A stretch of DNA of 64,000 bases from a beta proteobacterium MWH-UniP1 (GCA_036362785.1 CP143625.1:1055401-1119400), one strand, 5' to 3'; counted from the first letter of the stretch, positions 1 through 10,651 are shown. Notes: a model not told the origin generated them from the letters alone. Made by a program: numbers and translations.

Positions 1-711
1 TTGGGCCGACAGGCTGTGGTCTTTGGTCACGATGGTCCAGCCGTCGTTGAGTTCTTTGATCTCGGGCCGGCCAGCGTTGATCATGGGTTCGATGGTAAAC
101 GTCATGCCGGGCTTGAGTTCCAGCCCCGTGCCAGGGCGGCCGTAATGCAGGACCTGGGGCTCTTCATGAAAGCCACGGCCAATCCCGTGGCCGCAGAATT
201 CCCGGACCACCGAATAGCCGGCGGATTCGGCGAGTTTTTGGATGGCTGCGCCAATATCGCCAAGCCGTTTGCCCGGCGCCACCTGGGCGATACCCGCCCA
301 CATGGCCTCGCGGGTGATCTCGCAGAGCCGCTTGGCGGCAATCGATGGCTCGCCCGCAATGAACATCCGGCTGGTGTCCCCATGAAACCCGTCTTTGATA
401 ACGGTGATGTCCAGGTTCACGATATCGCCGGCTTTCAGGGCCCGGTCGCTGGGCACCCCGTGGCAGACCTGGTGGTTGATCGAGGTGCAGATGGATTTGG
501 GGTAGGGCTTATAGCCCGGTGGGCAGTAATTCAGCGGGGCGGGGATGGTCCCCTGGACATTGACCATGTAGTCATGACAGAGCCGGTCGAGCTCACCCGT
601 GGTCACCCCTGGCTTCACAAAGGGAGCGATGTAGTCCAGGACTTCCGAGGCAAGGCGGCCGGCAACCCGCATGGCGGCAATTTCCGGACCGGATTTGAAG
701 CAAATCGTCAT
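1..711 (-). CDS. map: Type I methionine aminopeptidase (C-terminus cut by window edge)
   Basis: Removes the initiator methionine from nascent proteins in the cytoplasm. Reading down from the ATG at 709-711, 237 codons are open to base 1, so the last ~25 residues of a protein of usual length (~264) lie outside. Visible motifs in order are HGVPSD, NLDITV and GDTSRMF (two metal-binding Asp), GHGIGRGFHEEP (metal-binding His) and TIEPM (metal-binding Glu). The final Glu ligand, expected just after the SAQ at the edge, is not in the window. It is divergent from rpsB, an arrangement common in Burkholderiales. The plus-strand frame open across the same stretch is its shadow. Confidence 0.95.
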   Translation of the reverse strand, partial: MTICFKSGPEIAAMRVAGRLASEVLDYIAPFVKPGVTTGELDRLCHDYMVNVQGTIPAPLNYCPPGYKPYPKSICTSINHQVCHGVPSDRALKAGDIVNLDITVIKDGFHGDTSRMFIAGEPSIAAKRLCEITREAMWAGIAQVAPGKRLGDIGAAIQKLAESAGYSVVREFCGHGIGRGFHEEPQVLHYGRPGTGLELKPGMTFTIEPMINAGRPEIKELNDGWTIVTKDHSLSAQ

Positions 712-951
712 AACACGCTACAATTAATGGTTATCGAACCCCTTGATTATCAAAGAGTTTTTGCCCTTCGGGGTGAAGCCTGGGGGCGCGATAAGGTGGT
801 GGAGTGGTGCACTTGTTGCTGCCATTCTGCCCGATTTTCAATCCGAAGCATCTGATGCAAGGGTGTCTGGTGAGGAAATTGTGTGTCAACACGCTTTCCT
901 GTCGGACTTCTTTCAGATGCCAAGAGTCAACCCTTGCCAGGAGAACTTGCA
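712..951. other. map-rpsB divergent intergenic region / rpsB leader
   Basis: These 240 bases separate the divergent map and rpsB starts and must hold both promoters and the 5' leader of the rpsB mRNA. I see no convincing -35/-10 pair and no protein-coding frame that resembles a known gene. In other bacteria S2 represses its own operon through the rpsB leader, so a structured regulatory element here is plausible but is inferred from context only. Confidence 0.4.
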
Positions 952-1701
952 ATGTCAGTATCAATGCGTGAAATGCTGGAAGCAGGCGTCCATTTCGGAC
1001 ACCAGACCCGCTTCTGGAACCCCAAGATGGCCCCTTATATCTTTGGCCATCGCAACAAGATTCACATCATCAACCTAGAGGCAACGGTCGCCAACATGAC
1101 CGACGCGTTGAAGTTCGTGAAAGAACTCGCACAGCGTCGCGGCACCATCATGTTTGTGGGTACCAAGCGTCAGTCGCGCGAGATCATCGCCGAAGAGGCC
1201 ACCCGTGCCGGCATGCCTTATGTCGATCAGCGTTGGCTGGGCGGCATGCTGACCAACTTCAAAACAGTAAAGACATCGATCAAGCGTCTGAAAGACATGG
1301 AAACCACCATGGCCGAAGGCGGCGCTGAGCGCATGAGCAAAAAAGAAGCCCTGTCGTTTGGCCGCGAGTTGGAAAAGCTCAACAAGACCTTGGGCGGTAT
1401 TAAAGACATGGCCGGCCTGCCCGATGCATTGTTCGTGGTCGATGTCGGCTATCACAAGATCGCCATTCAAGAAGCCAACAAACTGGGCATTCCAGTGGTG
1501 GCCATTGTGGACACCAACCACTCACCCGAGGGCGTGGACTATGTCATTCCCGGTAATGACGACGCCAGCCGTGCGGTGAAGTTGTATGCCCGTGCAGTGG
1601 CCGACGCCATTTTGGATGGCCGCGCCAATGCAGTAGCCGACGTGGTGGCTGCAATTCGTGGCGAGGGTGATGAATTCGTGGAAGTCGAAAGCGCCGCTTA
1701 A
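952..1701 (+). CDS. rpsB: 30S ribosomal protein S2
   Basis: Small-subunit ribosomal protein S2, 249 aa, close to the usual ~240. The start chosen is ATG at 952, preceded by CCAGGAG as ribosome-binding site and giving [18 protein letters not shown]. The frame is open further upstream, but that part does not resemble S2. Family motifs include [31 protein letters not shown] and [20 protein letters not shown]. It heads the translation-factor cluster rpsB-tsf-pyrH-frr and is separated from tsf by a terminator-like hairpin. Confidence 0.98.
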   Translation: MSVSMREMLEAGVHFGHQTRFWNPKMAPYIFGHRNKIHIINLEATVANMTDALKFVKELAQRRGTIMFVGTKRQSREIIAEEATRAGMPYVDQRWLGGMLTNFKTVKTSIKRLKDMETTMAEGGAERMSKKEALSFGRELEKLNKTLGGIKDMAGLPDALFVVDVGYHKIAIQEANKLGIPVVAIVDTNHSPEGVDYVIPGNDDASRAVKLYARAVADAILDGRANAVADVVAAIRGEGDEFVEVESAA

Positions 1702-1722
1702 TTTCATCGTCGTGACATGAAA

Positions 1723-1762
1723 GAGGGGCGCGATTGAAAGCATATCGGCCCCTCGTTTTTTA
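1723..1762 (+). terminator. Terminator/attenuator hairpin between rpsB and tsf
   Basis: GAGGGGC (1723-1729) pairs with GCCCCTC (1748-1754) across an 18-nt loop, and is followed by a T-rich run (1756-1761). This is a rho-independent terminator shape inside an operon, 20 bases before the tsf start. The likely role is partial termination that makes S2 transcripts more abundant than tsf transcripts. Confidence 0.75.
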
Positions 1763-1783
1763 TATAGGAATAGGAGAATAGAA

Positions 1784-2674
1784 ATGGCTGAAATTACAGC
1801 TGCAATGGTGAAAGAACTGCGCGAGAAGACCGACGCGCCCATGATGGAGTGCAAAAAAGCACTGACCGAGGCTGATGGCGATCTGGCCAAGGCGGAAGAG
1901 ATTTTGCGTGTGAAGCTGGGCAGCAAGGCCAGCAAAGCAGCAGCACGTGTCACCGCCGAAGGCATTGTGGCCATTCATGTGGCTGGCAATCAGGCGGCCA
2001 TGGTGGAAGTGAACTGTGAGACCGACTTCGTTGCCAAGAATGATGATTTCTTGGCGTTTTCGGCGGATGTGGCCAAGCTGGTCTGCGGCGGTGGTGTGGC
2101 CAATGTCGAAGCCCTGGGCGGTCAGGCCATGGCCGGTGGCACAGTGGAATCAGTGCGCACCGCTTTGGTTGGCAAAATTGGCGAAAACATCTCGGTGCGC
2201 CGTTTTGCAACCTTCAATGCAAAGGGCAAGCTGTATTCCTACATCCACGGTGGTGCCAAGATCGGCGTGCTGGTGGATCTGGTGGGTGGTGATGATGCCC
2301 TTGGCCGCGATCTGGCCATGCACATTGCGGCATCTAAACCCAAGTCTTTGGATGCCTCTGGTGTGGATCAGGCATTGATCGACACCGAGCGCCGAGTGGC
2401 CACTGAAAAAGCTGCCGAGTCGGGCAAGCCCGCTGACATCGTGGCCAAGATGGTGGACGGTGCCGTTGCTAAATTCTTAAAAGAAGTCACGCTGCTTGGC
2501 CAGGTATTCGTGAAAGCAGAAGATGGCAAGCAGACCATTGAGCAGCTCTTGAAATCCAAGGGTGCTTCGATTGCTTCGTTTGCGCTTTACATCGTGGGTG
2601 AAGGCATTGAAAAGCGCACCGATGATTTTGCTGCTGAAGTGGCTGCTCAGGTTGCCGCTGCTCGGGCTGCATAA
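1784..2674 (+). CDS. tsf: Elongation factor Ts
   Basis: Nucleotide exchange factor that releases GDP from EF-Tu during elongation. At 296 aa it has a usual length. The N-terminal UBA-like domain is visible as [20 protein letters not shown], and the core EF-Tu contact motif reads [11 protein letters not shown] near residue 80. The ATG at 1784 follows AGGAGAATAGAA, a good ribosome-binding site. It lies between rpsB and pyrH in the conserved order. Confidence 0.97.
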   Translation: MAEITAAMVKELREKTDAPMMECKKALTEADGDLAKAEEILRVKLGSKASKAAARVTAEGIVAIHVAGNQAAMVEVNCETDFVAKNDDFLAFSADVAKLVCGGGVANVEALGGQAMAGGTVESVRTALVGKIGENISVRRFATFNAKGKLYSYIHGGAKIGVLVDLVGGDDALGRDLAMHIAASKPKSLDASGVDQALIDTERRVATEKAAESGKPADIVAKMVDGAVAKFLKEVTLLGQVFVKAEDGKQTIEQLLKSKGASIASFALYIVGEGIEKRTDDFAAEVAAQVAAARAA

Positions 2675-2724
2675 ATCGTTTATCGAGCTCGGAGATTCCC
2701 GCCACCTTCTAAGAAACTGTCGAT

Positions 2725-3438
2725 ATGACTGCAACGACCAAACGTATCCTGCTCAAACTTTCTGGTGAGGCCCTGATGGGCAATGACCCATACGGCATCA
2801 ATCGCGAAACGATTGATGGCATTGTCAAAGAGATTGCGCAGGTCACAGCGATGGGTGTTGAGGTTGCGGTCGTGATCGGTGGCGGCAACATTTTTCGGGG
2901 CGTGGCGCTCGGGGCGTCGGGCATGGACCGGGCAACCGCCGACTACATGGGCATGATTGCCACGGTGATGAATGCATTGGCATTGCAAGATGCCATGCGG
3001 CGTTGTGGCATGACGGCCCGTGTCCAGTCGGCCTTGCGCATTGATCAGGTGGTCGAGCCCTATATCCGGCCCAAGGCCATTCGTTATCTGGAAGAGGGCA
3101 AGGTGGTGATTTTTGCTGCCGGCACTGGCAACCCATTTTTCACCACGGACACGGCGGCTGCCTTGCGTGGTGCTGAAATCGGTGCGGAAATTGTGCTCAA
3201 AGCCACCAAGGTCGACGGCGTCTACACCGCAGACCCGGCAAAAGACCCAAGTGCGAAACGCTACGAAACCGTAAGTTTTGACGAGGCCATCTCACAAAAC
3301 CTAAAGGTCATGGACGCCACAGCATTTGCCCTGTGCCGCGATCAGAAGCTGCCGATTCGCGTATTCAGTATTTTCAAAGCCGGGGCGTTGGCCCGGATTG
3401 TGCAAGGCGAGCCCGAGGGCACGCTAGTTCATGTGTAA
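2725..3438 (+). CDS. pyrH: UMP kinase
   Basis: Phosphorylates UMP to UDP in pyrimidine nucleotide synthesis; a hexameric bacterial enzyme of the amino-acid-kinase fold, usually GTP-activated and UTP-inhibited. At 237 aa it is a typical size. Motifs are [10 protein letters not shown] at the N-terminus, [10 protein letters not shown] (phosphate binding), [26 protein letters not shown] and the C-terminal [19 protein letters not shown]. It starts 50 bases after the tsf stop. Confidence 0.97.
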   Translation: MTATTKRILLKLSGEALMGNDPYGINRETIDGIVKEIAQVTAMGVEVAVVIGGGNIFRGVALGASGMDRATADYMGMIATVMNALALQDAMRRCGMTARVQSALRIDQVVEPYIRPKAIRYLEEGKVVIFAAGTGNPFFTTDTAAALRGAEIGAEIVLKATKVDGVYTADPAKDPSAKRYETVSFDEAISQNLKVMDATAFALCRDQKLPIRVFSIFKAGALARIVQGEPEGTLVHV

Positions 3439-3492
3439 TTTGCCGCGTGATTACCCGCGCGGTGTTGGTCTAACGACAATCAGAGAGAAGCG

Positions 3493-4056
3493 ATGACAAG
3501 CGTAAAAGATGTCCATGCGACTGCGGAACAGAAGATGAACCGCACCATTGAAAATCTAAAGTTAAATCTCACCAAGGTCCGCACCGGCCGCGCCCACACG
3601 GGTTTAATGGACCACATCACGGTGGACTATTACGGCAACCCCACGCCGCTTGCCCAAGTGGCCAATGTCACCCTGATTGATAGCCGCACCATCGGTGTTC
3701 AGCCTTGGGAAAAGAAGATGGTCGCTGTGGTGGAAAAGGCCATTCGGGAATCTGATTTGGGCTTAAACCCGGCCACCTCTGGCGATTTGATTCGTGTACC
3801 TATGCCCGCGCTCACCGAAGAGCGTCGTCGCGAACTCACCAAGGTGGTGAAGACCGAGGGCGAAGAAACCAAAGTGGCCATTCGTAATATCCGCCGCGAG
3901 GCCAATGAGAGCTTAAAGAAATTGGTGAAAGATAAGCTGATTTCGGAAGACGATGAGCGCCGTGGCCAAGACGACACCCAGAAACTAACCGATCGGTTTA
4001 TTGCAGAAATTGATAAACTATTGATACAAAAGGAATCGGAGATCATGAAGGTCTGA
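3493..4056 (+). CDS. frr: Ribosome recycling factor
   Basis: Splits post-termination ribosomes together with EF-G. At 187 aa it matches the usual 185. It begins with a long helical domain I, followed by the domain II strand region around [23 protein letters not shown] and [17 protein letters not shown] are strongly conserved family segments, and the C-terminal coiled-coil part carries the usual run of Lys/Glu. It is the last translation gene of the cluster, 34 bases ahead of uppS. Confidence 0.97.
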   Translation: MTSVKDVHATAEQKMNRTIENLKLNLTKVRTGRAHTGLMDHITVDYYGNPTPLAQVANVTLIDSRTIGVQPWEKKMVAVVEKAIRESDLGLNPATSGDLIRVPMPALTEERRRELTKVVKTEGEETKVAIRNIRREANESLKKLVKDKLISEDDERRGQDDTQKLTDRFIAEIDKLLIQKESEIMKV

Positions 4057-4090
4057 TTCCAGACTTTCATTGATTTGATTCCACATCCAC

Positions 4091-4873
4091 ATGACGATTC
4101 CCGCCCTGCAGAGCTCCACCCTGGTCGTGCCCGAGATCCCCAATGTGCCTCGGCATGTGGCGGTCATCATGGACGGCAATGGCCGTTGGGCCAATAAGCG
4201 GCACCTGCCGCGCATGGTGGGCCATGAGCGCGGTGTGGCCGCGCTGCGCGGGGTGGTGGAGTCCTGCATGAAGCGGGGCGTGAAGCACCTAACAGTCTTT
4301 GCATTTAGCTCGGAAAACTGGCGCCGCCCCGAAGAGGAGGTGTCTTTTTTGATGGGCTTGTTTTTGAAGGCTCTGGAGCGAGAAGTGCGGGACTTGCGGA
4401 CCAATGGTGTGCGCCTGCGCGTGATTGGTGATCGCACAGCCTTTAGCAAAAAACTCTGCGACATGATCGAGCGGGCCGAGGGTGCTACCGCCGAAAATGA
4501 CAAATTCCACTTAACCGTTGCGGCCAACTACGGTGGACGCTGGGATATTTTGCAGGCCACGCGAAAAATGTTGGATCTGCATCCCGAGCTGGCTGAGAGT
4601 GGTGCGCCCATCACGGAAGAAATGCTGGCCCCGCACCTGTCCATGCATTTCGCCCCCGAGCCCGACTTGTTTATTCGCACGGGCGGCGAAGAGCGCATCA
4701 GCAACTTCTTGTTGTGGCAGTCTGCCTACACCGAGTTTTATTTCACTGATTGTTTTTGGCCCGAGTTTGACGACCATCAGCTCGACTTAGCCATCCAGTC
4801 CTATCAGCAGCGTGAGCGCCGCTTTGGCCGCACGTCTGCCCAAGTCCTGCAATGCTCCACACCCGTATCCTAA
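4091..4873 (+). CDS. uppS: Isoprenyl transferase (undecaprenyl diphosphate synthase)
   Basis: Condenses isopentenyl diphosphate units onto farnesyl diphosphate to make the C55 lipid carrier for peptidoglycan and polysaccharides. Length is 260 aa. The cis-prenyltransferase signatures are present: [13 protein letters not shown] with the catalytic Asp near residue 28, [10 protein letters not shown], and [20 protein letters not shown] near the C-terminus. Its end overlaps the cdsA start by 22 bases, which suggests translational coupling. Confidence 0.96.
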   Translation: MTIPALQSSTLVVPEIPNVPRHVAVIMDGNGRWANKRHLPRMVGHERGVAALRGVVESCMKRGVKHLTVFAFSSENWRRPEEEVSFLMGLFLKALEREVRDLRTNGVRLRVIGDRTAFSKKLCDMIERAEGATAENDKFHLTVAANYGGRWDILQATRKMLDLHPELAESGAPITEEMLAPHLSMHFAPEPDLFIRTGGEERISNFLLWQSAYTEFYFTDCFWPEFDDHQLDLAIQSYQQRERRFGRTSAQVLQCSTPVS

Positions 4874-5727
4874 CGGCGGTAGTTCTTCTTCTGGTTTTAG
4901 TTGGCGTTGCGTGGTGGGCACCGGCCCTGTGGTTCGATGGTCTTCTTCTACTAATTATTGTTATTGCCTGTTTTGAGTGGATGCGGCTGCTTGGCCTATC
5001 CAATGCCGCAAGTGGCGTGGCCGCTTTTGCTCTGGCCTTACTCGGTGCGGCGGCACTTTCGAGCAGCACCTCCGTTATGGCAGCAGCCCAGGGGCTGGGG
5101 GCAGGTGTGATGCCGATCTACATTCTGGCCACTATTTTTTGGCTGATGGCGGTGCCTATTGCCGTGGCCCGGTTTGCTGGAATTGGCGGGCAACGGTTTA
5201 CCGGCCGCCTTTTGGTCTTTGTGCTGTGCTTTGCCACCTGGCTTGGCCTGCTTCAGGCCGATGGCCTGGGCAAAGCATTTTTGCTGTCTTGTTTGTTGAT
5301 CATTTGGGTTGCCGACACCGCCGCTTATTTTGCGGGCCGTGCCTTTGGTAAACGCAAGCTCGCACCGGCGGTGAGTCCCGGCAAGACCTGGGAGGGCGTG
5401 ATCGGTGCCATTGTGGCCAACTTGATCCTGGCCGTGGTGATGGCCAACACCATGCCGGTCTCGGCCAACAATCCGGCGGGCAGTGTGTTTTCGTTAATTC
5501 AAATCAGTATGGGCTGGGGCTTTATGCTGGCCTTCACGGTGTTGATCACCCTGGTCAGTGTGATGGGCGATCTGTACGAATCGCTTTTAAAACGAATTGC
5601 CGGCGTGAAAGACTCGGGCAGCCTGTTGCCCGGCCACGGTGGGGTTTTAGATCGAATTGATGCATTGCTGGCGGTAATTCCGGTGACAATGTGTGTCGTG
5701 ACGCTGATTCAGTCGGGGACGATATAA
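4852..5727 (+). CDS. cdsA: Phosphatidate cytidylyltransferase
   Basis: Integral membrane enzyme that makes CDP-diacylglycerol from phosphatidate and CTP, the branch point for phospholipid synthesis. The 291 aa protein is very hydrophobic, with roughly eight predicted membrane segments starting at residue 6. The family signature is intact: SPGKTWEG in the middle, then [31 protein letters not shown]. It is embedded between uppS and dxr as in most betaproteobacteria. Confidence 0.96.
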   Translation: MLHTRILTAVVLLLVLVGVAWWAPALWFDGLLLLIIVIACFEWMRLLGLSNAASGVAAFALALLGAAALSSSTSVMAAAQGLGAGVMPIYILATIFWLMAVPIAVARFAGIGGQRFTGRLLVFVLCFATWLGLLQADGLGKAFLLSCLLIIWVADTAAYFAGRAFGKRKLAPAVSPGKTWEGVIGAIVANLILAVVMANTMPVSANNPAGSVFSLIQISMGWGFMLAFTVLITLVSVMGDLYESLLKRIAGVKDSGSLLPGHGGVLDRIDALLAVIPVTMCVVTLIQSGTI

Positions 5728-5729
5728 GC

Positions 5730-6935
5730 ATGTGGGTAGGGCAACGAGTCGCGGTATTGGGCGCAACCGGATCAATTGGTGAGAGCACGCTTGATCTGAT
5801 TGCATTGCACCCCGACCAATTTCGGGCAGAGGTCTTAACGGCCCATCGCAATGTTGAGAAGATGCTGCCACTGTGTCAGCGCTTCACCCCCAACACGGTT
5901 GTGATGACCGACCCCCAGGCCGCCAAGCAACTGCGCGATGCGCTGGCCAAGACCGACTGGGGTGGGGCCATCACCGTCATGGATGGCGAAGCTGCGCTTG
6001 CAGAAGTAGCGGCCCATCCGGCTGTCGAGTTGGTGGTGGCGGGTATTGTTGGGGCAGCGGGTCTGCCCTCTGCATTGGCCGCAGCCAAGGCGGGGAAAAC
6101 GATTCTGCTGGCCAACAAAGAAGCCCTGGTCATGGCTGGCGCGCTGATGGTAGATGCCGCCAAGCAGGGCGGTGCCTGTGTGCTGCCAATCGATAGCGAA
6201 CACAATGCAATTTTTCAGTGTCTGGGTGAAAACTATCGGTGTTTCAGTCCACCCCATGGCGTCACACGCTTATTGCTCACAGCATCGGGCGGACCATTTC
6301 GCACCTGGGAAAAAGACGCCATTTTTCAGGCCACGGTCAGCCAGGCCATCGCCCATCCGAATTGGTCCATGGGCCGCAAGATATCGGTGGACTCGGCCAC
6401 CATGATGAATAAGGGCTTGGAACTGATCGAGGCCCACTGGCTTTTTGCCATCCCAGAGCACCGCATCGATGTAGTGGTGCATCCGCAGAGTGTGGTGCAT
6501 TCCATGGTCGAATTCGATGATGGGTCGGTGCTGGCCCAGCTGGGCTCGCCCGATATGCGCACCCCGATTGCCTGCGCCATGAGCTGGCCCAAACGGATTG
6601 CCACGCCTGTGTCGAAATTGGATTGGTCATCGAACAAACGATTGGATTTCGAGCCACCCGATGACCAACGCTTTCCTTCGTTGGCTCTGGCCCGTCAGAC
6701 CCTTCGCATGGGTGGTGCAGCCTCTGCCATTTTGAATGCCGCCAATGAAGTCGCGGTGGATGCGTTTTTAAATGAGCGTATTCGTTTCGGCCATATTTTT
6801 CAGATTGTTGAGAAAACACTTGAACATCTGTCTGGGGGTCATGGCGGGGCACCATCCTCTCTTCAGGAATTACTTGAAGTCGACCGTGGGGCACGGCGTG
6901 TGGCCTTGGAGTTCGCAGGGAAGGTGGCATTGTGA
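5730..6935 (+). CDS. dxr: 1-deoxy-D-xylulose 5-phosphate reductoisomerase
   Basis: Second enzyme of the MEP isoprenoid pathway; converts DXP to MEP with NADPH. The start used is ATG 5730, two bases after the cdsA stop, giving MWVGQRVAVLGATGSIGEST (401 aa). An upstream in-frame start would overlap cdsA by about 37 bases. Motifs: Rossmann GATGSIGEST, LANKEALVMAG, PIDSEHNAIFQCL, LLTASGGPFR and PNWSMGRKISVDSATMMNKG (substrate and metal site). Confidence 0.97.
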   Translation: MWVGQRVAVLGATGSIGESTLDLIALHPDQFRAEVLTAHRNVEKMLPLCQRFTPNTVVMTDPQAAKQLRDALAKTDWGGAITVMDGEAALAEVAAHPAVELVVAGIVGAAGLPSALAAAKAGKTILLANKEALVMAGALMVDAAKQGGACVLPIDSEHNAIFQCLGENYRCFSPPHGVTRLLLTASGGPFRTWEKDAIFQATVSQAIAHPNWSMGRKISVDSATMMNKGLELIEAHWLFAIPEHRIDVVVHPQSVVHSMVEFDDGSVLAQLGSPDMRTPIACAMSWPKRIATPVSKLDWSSNKRLDFEPPDDQRFPSLALARQTLRMGGAASAILNAANEVAVDAFLNERIRFGHIFQIVEKTLEHLSGGHGGAPSSLQELLEVDRGARRVALEFAGKVAL

Positions 6936-8221
6936 CCACCGTGCTGTCGTTTCTGCTGGCCATTGCCATTTTGGTCTTTGTCCATGAGATGGGCCATTAC
7001 CTGGCGGCCCGTCAGTGTGGCGTTCAGGTGCTTCGGTTTTCGATTGGCTTTGGCAAAGAACTCTTTAAAAAGACATCCAAAAAAACCGGCACCGAGTGGG
7101 TGATCTCGGCTGTTCCGCTGGGCGGCTATGTCCGTATGCAAGACGAATCGTTTGAATCCAAGCCGCTGCGCTCTCGTGCCTGGATTGTGTTTGCAGGCCC
7201 ACTATCGAATTTAATTTTTGCCGCGATCGCCTATGGGGTCTTGTTCGGCTCGCCACGTGAAGAGCCCCAGGCCGTCTTGGCCCAGCCGCCTGCCCAGAGT
7301 CCGGCGGCGGTGGCAGGCCTGATGGCCGGAGATCAGATCGTGGCTGTCAACGGCAAAGAGGTGGTCAGCTTCACCGATTTGCGTTGGCGTATGGCACAGG
7401 CCCTGGTGGGTGATGGTCAAAGTGAAATTGCGCTGCGGGTGACCCGCGCGGCGGGTGGTGCAGCCGACATCACTTTGAAAACTCAGGCGTCATCGGAAGA
7501 TCCCAGTGCGGTGATTGCAGCCTTGGGGCTTTCGCCTTTGAGTCGTTCGGTAAAGGTAGTGCGTGTTCAGCCGGGAAGTGCAGCCGAGGCGGCGGGCCTT
7601 CGGGCGGGGGATCGGCTTTTGAAGCTGGCTGGTCAGGATGTCCGTCAGCCCGATGTGGTCATTCAATCGGTACAAAAATCAGGTGGCAATCCCATTGAAC
7701 TGGTGGTGGATGATGGCACTGGGCCTGAGCGTGTCATGGTGACCCCAAAAGCGGGCCCCGACGGCGTGATGCGTATCGGTGCGGTGGTGGGGGGCGATGT
7801 GGCCACGGTCACCGTCTCAGACGACCCCTTCACGGCCATGACCAAGGGCGTGACGCGGACTGCTGAAATGACCATGCTGACCTTTCAGGCATTGGGCCGA
7901 ATGATCATGGGGGAAATCTCGTGGCGGCAAATCAGTGGTCCAGTGACCATTGCCGATGCAGCAGGCCAGTCTGCTGGCAGCGGGGCCAAGGCCTTCATCG
8001 GCTTTTTGGCTTTAATCAGTATCAGTATTGCGGTCTTAAACCTTCTGCCCATTCCAATGTTGGACGGGGGCCACCTCTTGTATTATCTGTGGGAGCTGGT
8101 CCGCGGCCAGCCCCTTGATGCCGAAGTCCAAGAGGCCGGCAGAAAGATCGGCCTGGCCCTGATTTTGATGCTGACGGTTTTGGCGTTGTTTAATGATTTT
8201 GCCCGCTTAGCGGGATTGTGA
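6932..8221 (+). CDS. rseP: Site-2 intramembrane metalloprotease RseP
   Basis: Inner-membrane zinc protease that cuts anti-sigma factor RseA in the sigma-E envelope stress pathway. The 429 aa protein starts at GTG 6932 and overlaps the dxr stop (GTGA). The zinc motif HEMGH is at residues 18-22 in the first membrane helix, and the third ligand motif MLDGGHLL is near residue 380 in a late helix. Two PDZ-type segments lie between them, around residues 110-190 and 200-285. It lies directly before bamA, as is usual. Confidence 0.96.
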   Translation: MTTVLSFLLAIAILVFVHEMGHYLAARQCGVQVLRFSIGFGKELFKKTSKKTGTEWVISAVPLGGYVRMQDESFESKPLRSRAWIVFAGPLSNLIFAAIAYGVLFGSPREEPQAVLAQPPAQSPAAVAGLMAGDQIVAVNGKEVVSFTDLRWRMAQALVGDGQSEIALRVTRAAGGAADITLKTQASSEDPSAVIAALGLSPLSRSVKVVRVQPGSAAEAAGLRAGDRLLKLAGQDVRQPDVVIQSVQKSGGNPIELVVDDGTGPERVMVTPKAGPDGVMRIGAVVGGDVATVTVSDDPFTAMTKGVTRTAEMTMLTFQALGRMIMGEISWRQISGPVTIADAAGQSAGSGAKAFIGFLALISISIAVLNLLPIPMLDGGHLLYYLWELVRGQPLDAEVQEAGRKIGLALILMLTVLALFNDFARLAGL

Positions 8222-10641
8222 ATGATCGGATGTCGACCCAATTTATGCTGCAACCTGTAACCCCCACCTTCACTAAGCCTTCCAAAGTCGCCGTTGCGAT
8301 CGCCGCCAGTCTCTTGACCATGGGCGCATTGCTGCCGTCTGTGGCAGTGCATGCGCAGCCCGCAGCCGCGTCGCCTGCAGCACCCGCTGCCAGCCAGCCG
8401 GCCGCCAACAACAACCTGGGCGTGGTGGTTCGCGATGTGCGGGTCGAGGGTCTGCAGCGGATTGAGCCGGGCACGGTCTTTTCTTATCTCCCCATTCAAA
8501 TTGGTGACCGTGTCACCGAGCAGGGCACCGCCGAAGCGGTTCGGGTCTTGTTTGCCACGGGCTTTTTTAAAGACGTGCGGATCGAGCTTGACGGCGAAGT
8601 GCTGGTGATCTCGGTGGAAGAACGGCCTGCCATTGGCGTGGTAGAAGTGAGTGGCTCAAAAGAATTCGATAAAGAAACCCTGCTAAAGGCCCTGCGTGAC
8701 ACCGGCCTGGCCGAATCCCGAATTTTTGATCGGGCGCTTTTGGATCGCGCCGAGCAGGAACTGAAACGCCAGTACCTGGGCCGCGGTAAGTACAACGTGA
8801 AGATTGTGTCCACCGTCACGCCGCTTGAGCGCAACCGTGTTGCCATTCAAATTGCGGTAGAAGAGGGTGAAGACGCCCGGATCAAAGAGATCAAGATTGT
8901 TGGCGCGAAGTCTTTTAAAGAGTCGGTTCTGCGGGAAGAGTTCAAGCTGTCCACACCCACCTGGATGTCTTGGTACACCAAGGCCGACCAGTATTCCCGT
9001 CAAAAGCTCACCGGTGACCTAGAGGCCCTGCGTTCTTTTTATTTGAACCGTGGATTTTTAGAGTTTGCGGTGGATTCCACCCAGGTCTCGGTCTCACCCG
9101 ATCGAAAAGATGTCTTCATCACCATCGTGATCAACGAGGGTGAGCGCTTCAAGATTAAAAATGTGAAGTTGGTGGGCGATATGCTCGGCCGTGAGAGCGA
9201 GTTCACCAAGCTCGTCAACATCAAGCCCGGCGAAGTCTTCTCTAACGAAAAACTGCAAAACGTGAGCAAGGCGATCAACGACCGCTTGGGCGAGCTGGGC
9301 TATGCCTTTGCCAGCGTGACGCCCTTGCCCGAGATTGACCGCAAGACCCAGGAAGTTACCTTCGTGCTGCAGGTGGACCCGGGCCGCCGGGTCTATGTGC
9401 GTAACATCAACATCAGCGGGAACTCGAAAACCCGTGATGAAGTGATTCGCCGTGAGATGCGGCAGTTTGAAGCGTCCTGGTACGACTCCGATCGCATCAA
9501 GCTCTCGCGTAACCGTATTGATCGCCTGGGCTACTTTAAGGAAGTGGGGATTGATACTGCCCCGGTGCCAGGCACCTCAGATCAAGTCGATGTCAACGTG
9601 AAAGTGGAAGAGCGGCCACTTGGTGCGCTGACTCTGGGTGTGGGTTTTTCAAGTACCGATAACCTGGTGATTTCGGGCTCGATTACCCAGCAAAACTTCC
9701 TGGGTACTGGCACGAACCTGTCTTTGGAAGTCAACAGCAGCAGCCTGCGCCAGACCTTTGCGATTACCCATGTGGACCCGTATTGGACCGATGATGGTGT
9801 GAGCCGCTCGATCAACGTTTACACCCGTAAGTTCGAGCCGGATGAGCTCAATACCGCCAACAAGTATTCGGTGAACTCTCAGGGGGCTGGTGTTCGATTC
9901 GGTATCCCGTATACCGAAGAGGATCGGATCTTCTTGGGTGCCAACTTCGAGCAAAGCAAATATGGCGGGGACCGCAGCCAGTGGCCTTCCCGAATCACGA
10001 CCGAAGTGAATCAGTTTGGCACCGATAATCTGGACGCATATTCGTTAACGCTTGGCTGGTCGCGGGACTCGCGTGACAGCGCGATTGCGCCAACCCGTGG
10101 CACATCGCAATACGTGAACGTGGACTACGCCACGCCCCTGGGGGAGATGGAGTTTGTGCGGACCACCCTGGGCCACCAGTGGTTCTTCCCGCTCACCCGC
10201 AGCATGACCTATGCCTTTAACGGCGAAATCGGCTGGGGCGAGGGCCTGGGTGGCAAGCCTTACCCAATTCTTAAGAACTTCTATGTTGGTGGTATCGGCT
10301 CCGTCCGTGGCTTTGCCGGTGGCGGTATCGGTGGTCGAGATGCGTCGGATAACGCAGCGCTCGGCGGCAACCGCAAGATCGTGCTGAACAACGAATTACT
10401 CTTCCCGCTGCCGGGCATGGCCCAGGACCGCACCATTCGACTCTTTACCTTCTTTGACGTGGGGTCGGTCTGGCAGGAAAACGAAGACATGAGCGGGTCT
10501 GACCTGCGGGCCTCGGTCGGTGTGGGCCTGTCGTGGCTCTCGCCCGTTGGGCCGCTGAAACTCAGCATGGGTAGCGCCATCCGCAAAAAGACCGGAGACG
10601 AGACCCAGCGCCTGCAGTTCCAGATCGGCACTGGCTTTTAA
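8218..10641 (+). CDS. bamA: Outer membrane protein assembly factor BamA
   Basis: Omp85-family core of the beta-barrel assembly machine in the outer membrane. Length is 807 aa. The reading starts at GTG 8218 overlapping the rseP stop (GTGA); ATG codons at 8230 and 8245 are alternatives. A signal peptide ends at about AVHAQP, then come an Ala-rich linker, five POTRA domains (about residues 65-460) and a 16-strand barrel ending in GTGF with the terminal Phe expected of outer-membrane barrels. The loop-6 motif reads SVRGFAGGGIGGRD. Confidence 0.97.
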   Translation: MNDRMSTQFMLQPVTPTFTKPSKVAVAIAASLLTMGALLPSVAVHAQPAAASPAAPAASQPAANNNLGVVVRDVRVEGLQRIEPGTVFSYLPIQIGDRVTEQGTAEAVRVLFATGFFKDVRIELDGEVLVISVEERPAIGVVEVSGSKEFDKETLLKALRDTGLAESRIFDRALLDRAEQELKRQYLGRGKYNVKIVSTVTPLERNRVAIQIAVEEGEDARIKEIKIVGAKSFKESVLREEFKLSTPTWMSWYTKADQYSRQKLTGDLEALRSFYLNRGFLEFAVDSTQVSVSPDRKDVFITIVINEGERFKIKNVKLVGDMLGRESEFTKLVNIKPGEVFSNEKLQNVSKAINDRLGELGYAFASVTPLPEIDRKTQEVTFVLQVDPGRRVYVRNINISGNSKTRDEVIRREMRQFEASWYDSDRIKLSRNRIDRLGYFKEVGIDTAPVPGTSDQVDVNVKVEERPLGALTLGVGFSSTDNLVISGSITQQNFLGTGTNLSLEVNSSSLRQTFAITHVDPYWTDDGVSRSINVYTRKFEPDELNTANKYSVNSQGAGVRFGIPYTEEDRIFLGANFEQSKYGGDRSQWPSRITTEVNQFGTDNLDAYSLTLGWSRDSRDSAIAPTRGTSQYVNVDYATPLGEMEFVRTTLGHQWFFPLTRSMTYAFNGEIGWGEGLGGKPYPILKNFYVGGIGSVRGFAGGGIGGRDASDNAALGGNRKIVLNNELLFPLPGMAQDRTIRLFTFFDVGSVWQENEDMSGSDLRASVGVGLSWLSPVGPLKLSMGSAIRKKTGDETQRLQFQIGTGF

Positions 10642-10651
10642 GTGGCCCCCT

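Noticed and set aside
1-855. Plus-strand open frame of 284 codons at the left edge
   Set aside because: Antisense to the methionine aminopeptidase gene, which has all family motifs on the minus strand.
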